64,000 nt of DNA, taken from NCBI GenBank assembly GCA_013176395.1, contig JABMLP010000023.1, forward strand, positions 310,001-374,000, read 5' to 3'. This document shows, in pieces, positions 9,618-21,972 of this stretch. The notes under the pieces were generated by a model. That model saw only the letters and a program-made list of their open reading frames with translations. It had not been told where the DNA came from and made no database searches. Numbering within the stretch: the first letter of the stretch is position 1; the number at the start of each line of letters is the position of its first letter. Made by a program: the position numbers and the translations under genes. This stretch comes from Venturia oleaginea (lineage: Eukaryota > Ascomycota > Dothideomycetes > Venturiales > Venturiaceae).

Positions 9618-12597
9618 TCATACCCTCTTCATGCATGCGGATTTCCTATATAGTGACAGGTTAGCCAAGTTCTCCAGTACGGTGGTCCCTCTAACCTCGA
9701 ATGAAAGTCTCTTGTACCACGACGAGCCCGCGTTAATAGATTGGTATCTATTCATACGCATGTCCGCGTTAATCTCTTGGCGTTCTTTGAAAGGAGAGAG
9801 AGAAGTGGGTCGAGTACCTTTCTTCAATGGCTCCAAGACCGGAAAACCAAGAGCGCCTTTTGATCCCGTGTCGAATTTGAAAGCGAAGGGCTTTTGGTTC
9901 TCAGTACCTAGGCTTGCGAATTGACGACTCATAGTTTCGACGGCCTCTTTTCCATCTTCGGCTGCGCCTGTTGACTTTTCGTCAGACGCGGATGTGTCGT
10001 TACTCTCAGAGTCGGGATCGGATTCATGCGATTCGTCTGAGGAGTCTGCCTCCTCGAGGTCTTTCTGAAGTTGCTTCGGGGCAGCTTGCTTGGTACCGAG
10101 TCGAGCGACAACCCTGGAAGCAGACGGTTCGCGCACCTCGGGCTTTGGTACATCGCGGGTCCAGGTGTCTACTTTGGACGTTGAGTCCTGGACCTCGACC
10201 TCTGGCTTTGTTTCTTCGACTTTAACTTGCGACTTCTCGACTGTGGGGAAAGGTACCGGCGGAGCAACGATGGGAGTGAAGAAGCCTACTCCTGAGAGGT
10301 TGAGCGACGATGATTTCTCGAATACGGGCTTGTTTGTATTTACTAAAGACTTGGAGTATTCGAACTTTGTCTTTGGCTGCCAGTGTTCAAGAACAGGAGG
10401 AGCAACAAAAGGGTTGGCAGGTCCTATCTTTGAGGAGCCAAACAGTCCTGTTGTCTCGATCACGGGCTTTGCTTTCTTTAAAATAGGATGCGTCAAGGGC
10501 TGGTGCACAATGGCTGGAATAGGAGGCGCCCAGAAAGATGCTGCAAGTCCTGTCTTTGCAAGATCATCTGACACTGGAGAAGCGCCGAAACCTGAGAGAC
10601 TGATTTTTGACTTCTCTGGCTTGTAGCTTGGTGCTTGGCTCTGGGACCCTCCGACTGCCATGATACTCTTTCCACCATCTGCGGTGACCCTCTTCCGGAC
10701 CTGCATCTTGAAATACGCGCTCTGCAGTTCACGGATTGAGGTGGTGGCAGCGAGCAGTCGGTCCGGGTTTTCTGTTGCAGTATTTAGCATGGCCTTTGGG
10801 CAGAACACGAGACACTCGCCAGTCTTGAGACTGACGATCTCACGGAAAATCTCTAGACCGGATTCATTTTTCTTCTCACCTAGACCGGTGCCCGCAAGAT
10901 GCTTTCGTAGCGTGTGATACCAGGCTGGCGAATTGAAGCGATGTACAATAGTGATGTTGCATAAATCTTGGAGGCGAGGTGATAGAGTAGGCTCTTGCGT
11001 CGCAACAACGACACGCGTGGCAAGATGACGTTGCTGTGCAATAATGGAGGTGAGCTGCTCTGTGAATTTGAGGGCCTCGCTTGACTCTGTGAGGAACTTG
11101 ACATGTCTTAGTATTTCGAAGCATGACAAGGAAGTGCACTTACCTTATGTGCCTCATCCAAGGCTACAATGCGTCCACCTGTACTTCGGCCCTCCATGAA
11201 TAATGACAAACATATCGAGAACAGAGCGCAGGCATCGTTTGCATTAACGAAAGGACAACTCAGGTCTACGATAGTGAGGGACCCTTTCTCAAATTGCCAT
11301 ACATCCGTCTTCTTGGGCTTAGCAGGAGCCCCGGGCTTGGGTTGCTGTTCCATGAAAGCTTCTAGTAGCTGCAGCCGTAGCTTCAAAGGGGCACTTTGTG
11401 CGTCACTGAAACAAGCTGCCGCGAGCCTGAGCTTAAAATCGCTGTACTTTAAGCCTGGTTGGCCTTTGCTTTCCATGACCATGTCTCTAAGCACCTTGAG
11501 AAGGACCTAAGGCGCGTTAGAAAAATAGGTCGAAGTGTTGGAGGAGCCTGAAAATCATGGCCGAGATAGATTACAAAACCACGATGTAGTGAGGCAATGG
11601 AATCAATGAGCCTTTATTCAGTCGCTTTGCAAATCAGTCCGACCTTTCTGATTATAGGACTGCAAGTTCATGGCTAGGATTGTGCATGCGAACACAGTTG
11701 AAGAACCATTTCAAGACCAGGACTTTTAAGAAACTGTATGAGGATATTTGCTGTATTCACATCGCACTTGCAACCAGCTCACTCTTTAGCAAAGTAAGCT
11801 GAGCATAGGTGAAAATGGAACAGCTCCAGCCAATGTTTGGAAGAGCCTTTCAAATAGTCATTGCGACTTACCTCGAGGTATAGAGGCGGATGTCCAGAAG
11901 TTTGATCCACCGACATCAGCGTCATCATGTTGGTCACATTCAGTTGTTTTTCTGAAATGAAAAAAGGAACAACCTGAGGTTTTGGGCACCCCTTGGGAAG
12001 TCCAGGCAGGTTGTGGTAGATCTTCTCCATCGCCCAGACATTACTTGGTGATACCAACACGCGTACGGGCACACCCTTGGAGCAGAGATAAGCTGCCTCA
12101 CAGAGTTGGCTGCTGGAGTGACTCGTGAAATTGTCATAATGAAAGACAAGGCCTGCCAATGGGTTTGGTAACACAGCGGCTGGGCCTGTCGACAATAAAG
12201 CATTCTCTAGCAGGCATGAAAGTGTGTGACTTGCCTCCTCCCTGGGAACCGCAGATGAAAGCTGACCATGGCGCATTGGTGTTCGTGTAAATGAGGTTTT
12301 GATGAGGCTCGGGCACTGAGTCCGTCACTTCGTCAGCGCCGACAGTCTTTATCCGCATTCCAAGGAGTCCATATTGAGGAAATACCGAATTTCTTTGAGC
12401 TGGTGTTGATATGCAGACTGAGCCATTCGAGATTGCGCCTTGGACATGAGATGAAAAGATTGGAGCGGTGCGAATTCTTCTTCCCTCGCGTTGTTGGTCG
12501 ATGAAGAAAGGGGGTTTGTATTGTCGAACAGCTCGAGATGTTGCTGGTGGACGGGATTTATTTGCGCTTTCTGGGCGCCGAATACAAAGCTGGGCAT
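9618..12597 (-). pseudogene. HerA/FtsK-like P-loop ATPase, interrupted by two small frameshifts
   Basis: Coding blocks on the minus strand are 12597-11872, 11506-11144 and 11096-9618. They are joined by a 365-nt intron (donor GTAAGT) and a 47-nt intron, both phase 0. Walker A (GSQGGGKSHT) lies near 12235. Walker B (GRIVALDEAHK) ends at 11144 and is followed by a VVVATQEPTLSPRL sensor-like segment. The C-terminal ~300 residues are low complexity. Within the first block the frame is lost near 12380 (TTT where TTTT would keep the frame) and regained near 12225, where one CA unit is missing in the codons after Walker A. The net loss is 3 nt, so flanking parts share a frame. It is either a recently broken gene or a sequence with two assembly indels. 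The cellular role of this fungal family is not known to me. Confidence 0.75.
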
Positions 12598-12846
12598 GAC
12601 TATCTGTTCTGAATTCACCTCCGGTTGAAGGCTCTAGAGCTTTCAAAGACCATCATCATCGACGAGGGAGTCTCAGAGTATATCGATTCTCCCATCTGTT
12701 GAAGATGAATGCTTGCATGCTGATTGAACCGGGAATATAAATGGATCCAGGCATCCCATCCAGGATAGGCACAGTGACTCCATAAATCATTGCCCCTCGA
12801 AGAGCGTCTAAATTGAAATTCTCATCTGCAACTTGAGACCGATATT

Positions 12847-12893
12847 GATAAATTTCTGGCGGAATCGTTTGTTGAGTTCGCCAGAAATTTATC
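12847..12893. repeat. Perfect 15-bp inverted repeat (hairpin)
   Basis: GATAAATTTCTGGCG at 12847-12861 is the exact reverse complement of 12879-12893, with a 17-nt loop. It sits just upstream of the ATPase gene, inside a minus-strand open frame of 116 codons (12656-13006) that I cannot assign. Confidence 0.75.
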
Positions 12894-14732
12894 GATACAG
12901 ATCTTAAGTAAACAGGGTCTAAGAAAAAGGTAACATCAAGATCTGTCGTGGTGGCATCCGACAGCACAGCAGCACCCGTTACCACTACAATCTTTATACC
13001 AGACATCTCCCAACAACCCAGGTATGCGGAGGCATCTCATCTCAAACCCAGGCACGCGCAACCCCGCCTGCGCCGTCCCCGCATCAAATTCCACCTCTTC
13101 CCTCCTACTCTTCTGCCGTAACGACGCTCCACGGTTCCTCTATAGCGATGGCTGCAGCATGTCCCACTTCGACATGTCCTGGTCAACAAGTGAATTATGA
13201 AGATAATTCGGAACGGCACAACGTCCTCTAAACATACATGTGCATCGGGTCTTCGCTTAACAGTGTGATGACTATGCCATGATCGAATACAAGCAGTGCT
13301 TTGTGTATCAGTCGTGATATCTACTAGTCCCTGGCGGATCGTATTTGCAGGTCAGTGTTATAATTGATCGCCAGGAACACTTTCTTGTTTGGAAGAAAAT
13401 GATTGTTTGAAAGAGGTTGAACCCTGGGCCCTTTGGAAGCACAAGATCTCTTTTGCAACCTGCATGGGCCGATGGAGAAGACGTGCCACGGCTTCCCCGC
13501 ATCCATTGACTGTAACCGAGTATCGATTGTTACCCATTGCGGCCTGCCGACACCAATCACCTGGAATAGATGTGACGCTGGCTCTAAGCCAGCGAGGTTG
13601 CACAGTCTTCATCGTAACTTTGACCCATGTTTGCGAATCGGGTAGTCCAGGGCCAGATAAAAGTCAATGCTGTGCACGCATAGCCTGATGATAGTTATGG
13701 TTGGAGATTACATGCGAGTTCGATTGAGTGTTCTAGAAGCAGGGAGTGGTTCCGTTCTAGAGCAAATCATAAGCATTCCTTTCATCCGAAGTTTTCGGTA
13801 TGCTAGGAAAGGCATTAGAAATCAAGGGCTGATTGGTAATATAATGTTCATGGTGACCTGATCTTGCAGCGGTCGGAGGGAGTCTTGTAGAGATGCAGAT
13901 CTTGGATGGCCCCGCGGTATAGACACTGGGAATTTGGAATGATTGTAAAATCCGGTACAAGCTAAACTATGGGAATAAAGGCGGGACACGGCATCCCCAC
14001 AGTGCTACTGCCAAGAAGGCTATTCGAAAGCTTGGTTTGATCTCTCTCCGCATTTCACTCTCCAGACGACCGTTCGACCAACGACGACTAATGAGAGAAG
14101 GTTGATTTGCTCAAGCTTCGTTTTGGCTTAGAACCGAGTTGCCATACCGTTAGTCTTCCTCTCGACCTCGAGGACATGGCGTAGATGACGTCCGAAGCCA
14201 GTCTGAAGGTATCTTACAGCTGACATGTTATTGGTGACAATTGCTTCGACGGTCTGACCCAAGAAATTGAGCCGTCTCCGCATTCTCCACTAATTTTCCC
14301 CAGGGGCGGCATCTCTCTCCATGAACTGGTGGAATCGAGAGGTGCTTTCCAGACAGGCTCGGTGTTTGGGGTCATGGGCCCAGGTGCATGATGCATCCCC
14401 TTACCCGATCTTGACGCAACTGCAGTCGGCCTATCCAACTGCTCGCCAGCCAATCTAAGTATCCCATCCAGATGACATGCTCGGACCTATCCTAGTTGAG
14501 ACAATAACGGTTGACTAGGACTGGCGTGATCAACGCTCCGCAACGCCCTAGCTCGGGGACTCTCCCAGGAATTAGACATGGGTAGCTATGACTCTCCACA
14601 GTGGTTGTACTCTCCGCATCCGGGGTTAACCAATTTGAAACTTATTATATATCCTCCTGTCCCGCTCTCATTCCAACAGTCCCTCCTCCATTCTCCACTC
14701 CATCTGTTTCAAATTGTGTCCTCAGCCAGTGC
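12894..14732. other. Intergenic, nothing recognised
   Basis: Several overlapping open frames exist on both strands, notably around 13308-13690, but none shows family resemblance or convincing splice structure. Confidence 0.35.
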
Positions 14733-14753
14733 TATTTAAACATATATAATACA
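14733..14753 (+). promoter_or_regulatory. TATA-like AT-rich leader of the acetate-type transporter
   Basis: TATTTAAACATATATAAT lies immediately before the ATG at 14754. It is close to the start codon for a TATA box, so it may instead be part of the 5' leader. Confidence 0.25.
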
Positions 14754-15896
14754 ATGTCGACCACGACGCATCCCGAAACCGTCAACAATGCAAGTCTACC
14801 CGTTCGGATTTCGCGGAACCGATCTAACTTTCATCAGGTCGAGAAGGATATCCACGGCAACGGCCCCGCGCTGAATGGAAATGGAACTGGAACTGGCACC
14901 ATCGATCATGCTGCCACAGCAAAGGCACGCAGGCCCTATGACTATGGAGGAAACCCGCTTGCTCATGTAGCAACGAACGATTCCACCTTGGGAATGCCAG
15001 CTTTCGGTGGTGCTTTTCAGCCTGGTTTGTACGCTGCGCCAAAGAAGGGAATCGCCAACCCAGCTCCCCTTGGTTTATCAGCTTTCGCCTTGACCACCTT
15101 CATCCTCTCTTTGATCAACTTGAACACTCGTGGCGTCAATGAGCCTAATATCGTCGTTGCCTCTGCCTTTGCGTATGGCGGACTGGTTCAATTGCTTGCA
15201 GGCATGTGGTACGTATATTCGAAGAGATCGGCTTGTTGAAGTTCTACTGATAAAAAAACAGGGAAATGGCTGTTGGAAATACCTTCGGTGCTACTGCTCT
15301 CTCCTCTTACGGCGGCTTTTGGATCTCTGTCGCCATAACTCTTACACCGGGAGGTTTTGGAATCGTCAGCGCCCTCGGCGGTGGAACAAGCGCCATGTTC
15401 TTGAATTCTTTCGGCTTCTTTTTGTTTGTAAGTTTTTCACATAGTTCTCAATTTCATCGGACGACTACTAACGGGTGCCAGGGATGGTTCATTTTCACCT
15501 TCCTTCTGCTACTTTGCACTTTGAAGTCTACCGTCGCATTCTTCTCCCTCTTCTTCACTCTTGACCTTGCCTTCCTTTGTCTAGGTATTGGCTATCTGGA
15601 CCACTCCATCAGCGAAACTGGTGCTGCAGCAACAAATGCTACCGCTATCAAGGCCGGCGGTGGCTTCGGTATCATCGCCGCATTCCTTGCATGGTACAAC
15701 GCCTTCGCTGGTATTGCCGATTCGTCCAACAGGTATAATTCTCTCAAACTACTTTTCCCCATCATTGACTCCCTGCTAACATGAATATAATAGTTTCTTT
15801 GTCGTCCCGGTCGCACATTTCCCATGGTCAGACAAGGGTCGCGAACGACGCGGCAAGGTCAGCAACGATAATGCTCGTGCTGAGGCCTCCGTTTGA
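14754..15896 (+). CDS. GPR1/FUN34/YaaH (AceTr) family membrane protein, acetate/ammonium-type transporter
   Basis: Exons 14754-15208, 15262-15427, 15482-15732 and 15794-15896 give 324 aa with three introns of 53-61 nt. The frame closes at TGA 15894-15896. The family signature NPAPLGLSAFALTTF sits near residue 103, directly before the first of about six hydrophobic segments. The ~100-residue N-terminal tail is polar and cytosolic. Members (Ady2/Ato1, AcpA) move acetate and similar short carboxylates across the plasma membrane and are linked to ammonium export. The substrate here is inferred from family. The length is slightly above the usual ~280-300 because of the long tail. Confidence 0.92.
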
Positions 15897-17811
15897 GGGG
15901 TGGCTGCAAAACCCTCGATCTAAAGCTGGCCTTTGTTTCATTAGTATCATCATCATTTAATCAGTTGCATCGCCGGAGTGCTGTAAATACCCCAGGAGAA
16001 GGAGGAAGGCCTCTTGCTAAGTATCATGAAGCATTTGGCCGATAAAATCTAATAGTCTTTATCCATTAGCAATCAGCAATTTCCGCCAATTTCCAATTGT
16101 TTGAGCGGGCCGTAATCATCACAAATATCATTGCTATTTTGAGACGCGGAGATGTGGGCTTGTCCATCCTGCTAACTCGCGTCATGGAAGATTGCTGAAC
16201 GCCACCAACTGAATAACATTCCCGCTCCTGGTCTCATCATCATCATCAACCTACGAGGCATTTCGCTCGCGCCCTGGTATCAATCGTATCCCACTCGCCC
16301 GAACTACACTGTCAGATCTCCAAACAAGAGTTCCTCGGCTTTCTACGCAGCGCACGTGAACCATGCTGATATTTTCCTCGTTCGCGCGCAAATCGCAATG
16401 GCACACGTCATGGTGCTGTAATACCCACCTGCGCTTCACGCAAAGAATGGAAATGGCTGAGATGCGCTGCGACGCGTGAGACGCGGGTGCAGGCGGATGG
16501 AAATCAAAACATGGCACCTCTTTCATTTCTTGGCCTAGCTGATTTTTAATGCGGAGTTGTAAACTCCGTGCCTTGGAATTGTTTTTGTAGGTGCTTGGAG
16601 TGGCGTTTTTTATCTAATCTGGTTGGGGGTTTTCATTGATGACGGACTGCAAGCTGCTTGTTGAGGGGTGCGTTGGTTTTTGGATTTGGAGGGGAGGTTC
16701 GGGGGACTTTGTGCCGAGATTCTTTTGGACTTTTGACCTTTGTGGTTACTACTACAATGATTGATGGGTTGGAGTTATCTTGCCGTGCTTATACAGAATA
16801 GATTCTTGTAGGTTAAGAGCCTAGTCTTAAATGAGGCAAGATTTTAGTGAATCGCCTGGCTGCGCCTGGTGATGAGCTCCAAAACCTTCCTTGTCCCAAT
16901 GCCTTCCCTTACTTGTCAAATTCCTGCTGGGCGGTTCTCGGTTTTGGGATTCCGTGTCAATGCTGACGACTTTTTCGGAAACGGACTCTCAGAAGCAGCT
17001 CTGTTATCCTGTCCCGACGCCTCATCTTTCCGTTGTCGCGAAATTGCCAACCGATTCTGGGAATTTCTGATATTGATTCAACTTTGTCGACTCGCGAGAC
17101 AACTTTCGTTTTCACAACAACAATCATCGAGTCCGATGGCTCATCTCTTCAAAAGGTCGATGAGGATCACCATTGTGAATTAGCAGTAACAAGATATCCT
17201 CGAATTCGATGGAATAACGCCGAGATCATGGGACCTCTTGCTTTTATCGCGAGGAACCGTCGGGCCTTCATGAGCGACGCGTCAAATTAAATACTCGTAT
17301 ATATTTACTCGAATACCTTCGTTTCCATTTTCCGTCGCAATATCCCAGTCCACTCTTCTCTTTAGCAATTTCCTATAGTAAAACAGCACCGAACCGAGCT
17401 CGTCAAAGCACATTGCTACTTGACCCAACTCCGACACTGCTAACACTGCTAGTGTTCGGAAGCTTTGTACAGTCGTATCCGAGTTATACCGATTAAATCA
17501 AGCTTTTCAGGAAGATAGATGGAAAGAAATGGTTGTGAAGGCCTTCATGGAAGATGATTCAGAATCTGCCTGCGAAGAGGGTCCGGCATGGAAACGAATG
17601 AGAGTGGCTGACCAAGCCAGAATCACACAGTACACCAGGTACGAGAAACTCACGACCTGCTTTCTCCTAGTGATAAAATGGCTTGTAAGAGACATAGTAG
17701 TATGTATCTGGCTTTGCAAAAGTACTCACTCCGGGAAACCTTGACTGTAGAAACTCCTCAATACTGTTGAGATATGACTCAGATGTAGAGTGTACCGGCC
17801 CTTCAGTCAGG
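15897..17811. other. Intergenic, nothing recognised
   Basis: Long spacer between the acetate-type transporter and the 3' end of the MFS transporter. Short open frames at 16251-16526, 16869-17183 and 17529-17744 lack recognisable domains. Confidence 0.35.
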
Positions 17812-19820
17812 TTACAAAGTATGTCTGAATCCTTCCTGTCCTTCAATAATTATCTCCCCTCTATCAGCTCTCCTGTTATTTCTCGAATAGACATAGAAAT
17901 TCTTCAGTACATGCAGCACGCTTAATCCCTGCGTACAAATAACAACAACGAGCGCAGGTCTAGAGATCCGATCAGCTTTCAATCCCTTGAACGCTTGTGA
18001 ATCACAACAGATGAGAATGAACTCACATATAATCTGGCGCGTCCTGCTGCCTAAATATATTACTAGCTGTAATGCCCCCACAAGCACCACCACCAATCAA
18101 CAACGCACTTGCCAGCGCGCGTTTACTCTGGCCAACAATGTTGTTGTGCATATAACTCAAAAGAGTAGGGATGTTTGAGTTTATGGCCGCGACGCCAAGG
18201 AAAACGCCTGCATAGCGGTCGCGCGGGCGCGTTAGGAAGGCCATCATAGCTACGCCGATGAGGGCGAAGAGGCAGTTGAAGATGATTACAAGACCGCGTT
18301 TGTGGGTACGATCGGCGATGTAGGCGGTTGTGAACATCCACTTCAGGGGGTTAGGTGAAAGTAGGTATAGGTTGGGTGGGAGGGGGAGAGAGAGAGCAAG
18401 GACTCACAATGGCGGCGAGGACGTATGGTGGGAAGGAGAGAACTTGGGACATTGCTACTGAGAAACCCATTCCAGAGCGGAGGATAATGGGCAAGAAGTA
18501 GGCGAAGGAATAGGTTACAATGTTCTGGGAGGAGGAAAGCAAAGTGGTTAGTCTTTTCTATCTAGCAGTTGGGTGAGGGTTTACAACATTCAAAAAGTAA
18601 AGCCACGCGTATTCCCAGATCTTCCAATCTTTTAGATGATGAATGATCAATCTAGCTGTTAATTCGTCGACGATGGCATCCCCGCGGTCACGGTCTACTC
18701 CAGCGAGCACGATGGATGCTTCGTCGATGGTTAAGAATGGTTTCCTCAAGATGAAACCCGGTTTTGCCGCTTTGTCTGGGAAGTCTATGATGGCGACGAA
18801 GCCGACTATACCAAGAGCAACGGTGACGATGCCCTCCTATCACGAAATTAAGTATCGTTCCTCTTGACAGGCATGCTCGACTTACGAGTATGAAGATCCA
18901 TCTCCCTACAGTGGATTAGTTGAGCAACTGCTGACGAATAGGCAAGTACCTACACCCATTGAGCCCGCCTACACCTTTCATCTGCATGATTCCATACGCC
19001 AGGATACTTGAGAATCCCGAGGCCAGCAATGCAAGAAGATAAAAGGCACTGAACCTTTTCTGAACTTCAAAACGACAGTACCAGCACGACAGAAGGAAAA
19101 TACAGCCCTACAAAGCCATCAATTAGCAAAGTATATTTCTCATGACAGACGAATAGAAAGAGAGACTTAACTGGATAATACCCTGCTTCGAGTACTCCAA
19201 GAATGACTCGACATCCCAACAACTGCGTCCATTCCTTGCTAAACCCCATCCCAATCGAGACACAACCCCATAATACAACAAGACACGAAAGCCACAAAGC
19301 TTCTCCAAGCTTGCGGATAGCAATATTGGCTGGGAACTGAAAGACCACGTAGGGGACGAAGAAAATCATGGAGACAAGAGAGTAGCGGTTCCCGATGGAC
19401 ATGCCAAGGTCTTCGTCCATGCCCGCAATGCGAGCCTGAAAAATCAACTTTATTCCTGGAAAGAAAGGGCTTGGGTGGTGAAAGCACTCACGTTTGGCAG
19501 ATTGACTCGATCGATGAGGGCGAAGGAATAGATCACGGCTAGCACTGGGGGTAGCCTCATATCGATTTTTCTAATTATGAGACGCGTTTCCTTGTCTTCG
19601 CGCTCGTTAGGTTGGGTTGGGGGGTCGTGGCTTCGTTCTTGAAGAACTGCTGCTACATCGATATCGTGGTCGACGCCTCCACTTGGTATGTTTAATGCCT
19701 TTATATCGTCAGAATGATTAAGAATGCTGTTGAGAAATTTGGGAAGCTGACTTCATCATGGTGTTCATAATATTGGACTGTAACTTTGTCATCCGTACTC
19801 GATGGCGGTGATAGCTTCAT
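17812..19820 (-). CDS. MFS transporter of the Dal5/anion:cation symporter family
   Basis: Nine exons on the minus strand: 19820-19752, 19698-19492, 19435-19172, 19107-18954, 18905-18886, 18836-18585, 18524-18408, 18340-18027 and 17959-17812, giving 514 aa. All introns are 48-67 nt and the frame holds throughout. The N-terminal ~70 residues are polar. Family matches include IRKIDMRLPPVLAVIYSFAL, then IDRVNLPNARIAGMDEDLGM, GWRWIFILEGI, and QGLSVLHVLKNFYVYSRNN near the C-terminus. Family members carry allantoate, nicotinate, biotin or pantothenate; the substrate here is unknown. The fifth exon is only 20 nt and codes the conserved WRWIFIL segment. Confidence 0.9.
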
Positions 19821-20649
19821 GGTGGGATTCGTATATATCAAGTAGTAGGTGTGGTTTCATCCTTCTATCATTCTAGCTAAAGAAAGATGGAGGAAGAGCC
19901 GTGCCCAGCATGTATGTTGCGCTGCTTGTCTTCATCAAGGCAATAATGTAGATTCATTCCCCAACCCCTCTCTCGCAACATGCTGCAAAGCCAAACCCAA
20001 CCGAGGACCATCTTTCATTCCCATCCTCACAAAATTGGAGGAAGATCATACCCATTCAAGGTCGTCCACGGAAAAGTAATCCCTTAATTGAGAACATGCA
20101 AGGTTTCTTCAAGTATGCATTGACATTATCCAAAGAGCATCACCAAACAAGAAAGTTGGCGAGGTAGAGGATATAATGAAAGGTGAATAATTGTGGGTTG
20201 GGCATCCACTTCCAGCCACATTCCCCGCATTACCCCAGATGTGTGATGCCGGGTCTGCCGTAAAACGCCGGTCCATGTGGATGGAATAGTTCAGAAGGCC
20301 TCCTGGATGGATTTTTATTTTCATGGTGGATGAAGCTATCCTACTGCCCTCATCGTTTTGCCAGGGCAATTCCATTGAGATGTTGTGCTAGCCATTATAC
20401 TATCGTCTCGCCTGTAGTAAGAACAGGAGTCGCGATTATAATGAGTGATGCTAAAGAGAGAGCTCTATCAGTAGAAAGGAAGAAGGCTGATATCGGAAAA
20501 TTGATAGCTGGAACTCTCGCGACATCGACTTCGTTCCTCCACCACCGAGATGAGAGTTTTGGTGGTTTCAACTCCCCTCCACTCACAACTCTCGAGCAGG
20601 ACCTGCAAGCATAAATCAAGATTAGCAGAAAATATCAATTAGAGACATT
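19821..20649. other. Promoter side of the MFS gene and 3' side of the fluoride exporter gene
   Basis: No gene is recognised. It contains a fragment identical to the 5' end of the tRNA-like units, listed separately. Confidence 0.4.
20384..20405 (-). repeat. Isolated copy of the tRNA-like 5' end
   Basis: These 22 nt are identical to 26674-26695, the start of one tRNA-like unit. On the minus strand the stretch reads CGATAGTATAATGGCTAGCA plus two bases and contains the A-box. No matching B-box or T-arm was found in the following 300 nt, so this looks like a truncated copy. Confidence 0.65.
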
Positions 20650-21972
20650 CTATGATGTTTTACAGACGGGAGATTGCAAACCCAGCGTCCAATGCAAAGA
20701 TCCTACAATGATAATCAGACAAGAAAGGCTCACGGCCACACTCGTAAACCCGTAGCTATAAGCATGATACCTCTTCAACGCCTTCAATTCAGCCGCCCAA
20801 GTACTGACTGTCGTCAAACATCCACAAAAGCCATCTTGCACCCCCTGAAGGACTTGACAGCCAACAATGCCAGCAACTCCTGCGCCGGCATGCTGTAAAT
20901 CATAGCACATGCCTAGAATGATGGTTCCAAGTACATTCGCCGTGAATGTACCGACTGGGAACTTGGCGATTTTGCTGTTCAATTTAAGGGAGAGGTAGAA
21001 ACGAAGTAGACATCCCAAGGGAGCAAAGACGAGGGCGAAAACGACCTCGCCTCGCCAATTGTTGTGGGGTGGCCAGATGGCGAGGAAGATGGCACCAAGC
21101 CAGCATCCGAGTCCGAGGAATACTGCGAGGGGGTCCAGAAATCGATGAGAGTGGATCTTTGGGACGCGAGCTATGAGAGGTGTGGTAGCAATGGCGATGT
21201 GGGCTCCGAAAGACAGTGCCGCAAGGGAAAGGCCAACTTCGATGATCAGAACAGCCAGTACGGCACAAACGCTCCATCCAGCATTACGTGAGAGGTGTGC
21301 CACGTTCTTGCCCGAGAGATGGTTGGAGAGAGCAAGGAAGGCATCCCGTATGAACGAGGAAAAAGATGTGAAAGATCCGCAGAAGCCAACCGAAAGGCCA
21401 ATGTAAAGGGGCAATGTCTTCTTTCGCTTCAGGTCTTCCTTTTGAGGAAGCGGATGTTTCGCCTCTCCCTCTGCAAGTTTCTCTGGATCTTGAAGTGCAA
21501 GTAACAACTGGCGTCCCCTACGTGGCTCGAAGATTGCTCGATCTTCTTGCAAGAAACCCATGACGACGCATCCTCCCACATTTGCCCATAATTCGGAGAT
21601 GATGACTGGGGCATTTGGATAATTGGTGATCCACTGGACGCCCAATCTGGCAAGCGTTCCAAAAATGGCAAACAGAATAAGGTACGAGATGGTGTATAGC
21701 TGTGTCAACAGGTGTTTTGACCTTGCTTTACCCGGTGTATGATTTTGGGAATGGGAATAGTCTTCGCTCAGCACGCGCTGCGACCGCCTTTCTTCGAGGC
21801 TTTCACAACGGGACCATTGCTGTTCACCTGGATTCCGATCTGGGGCCGGTCCGAGGACTTCACTGAGATGGCGGTATTCATCCAGCGCGCTTTCGTCTGC
21901 ATCATCTTTCGGTGGTTTTGGTTTCGCGTGATGTTCATCTTCATCCTTTTGTAACCCAACGTTTGCTGCCAT
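20650..21972 (-). CDS. FEX1: Fluoride export channel, two fused CrcB domains
   Basis: A single exon of 440 aa starting at ATG 21972. Fungal FEX proteins are plasma-membrane fluoride channels that keep cytosolic fluoride low. The first ~100 residues are charged and cytosolic. Two CrcB-type halves follow. The first carries GTLARLGVQW, ANVGGCVVMGF and GFCGSFTSFSSF. The second carries PLGCLLRFYLSL, ANVLGTIILG and GFCGCLTTVSTW. The paired Asn-Gly and GxCGxxTTxS motifs are those that line the channel. The single-chain two-domain design replaces the bacterial dimer. Neighbours give no further hint; this is a housekeeping detoxification gene. Confidence 0.93.
   Translation of the reverse strand: MAANVGLQKDEDEHHAKPKPPKDDADESALDEYRHLSEVLGPAPDRNPGEQQWSRCESLEERRSQRVLSEDYSHSQNHTPGKARSKHLLTQLYTISYLILFAIFGTLARLGVQWITNYPNAPVIISELWANVGGCVVMGFLQEDRAIFEPRRGRQLLLALQDPEKLAEGEAKHPLPQKEDLKRKKTLPLYIGLSVGFCGSFTSFSSFIRDAFLALSNHLSGKNVAHLSRNAGWSVCAVLAVLIIEVGLSLAALSFGAHIAIATTPLIARVPKIHSHRFLDPLAVFLGLGCWLGAIFLAIWPPHNNWRGEVVFALVFAPLGCLLRFYLSLKLNSKIAKFPVGTFTANVLGTIILGMCYDLQHAGAGVAGIVGCQVLQGVQDGFCGCLTTVSTWAAELKALKRYHAYSYGFTSVAVSLSCLIIIVGSLHWTLGLQSPVCKTS

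Noticed and set aside
12200..12400. Programmed ribosomal frameshifting in the ATPase gene
   Set aside because: Two shifts in different directions within 160 nt, in plain slippage tracts without a stimulatory structure, fit indels better.
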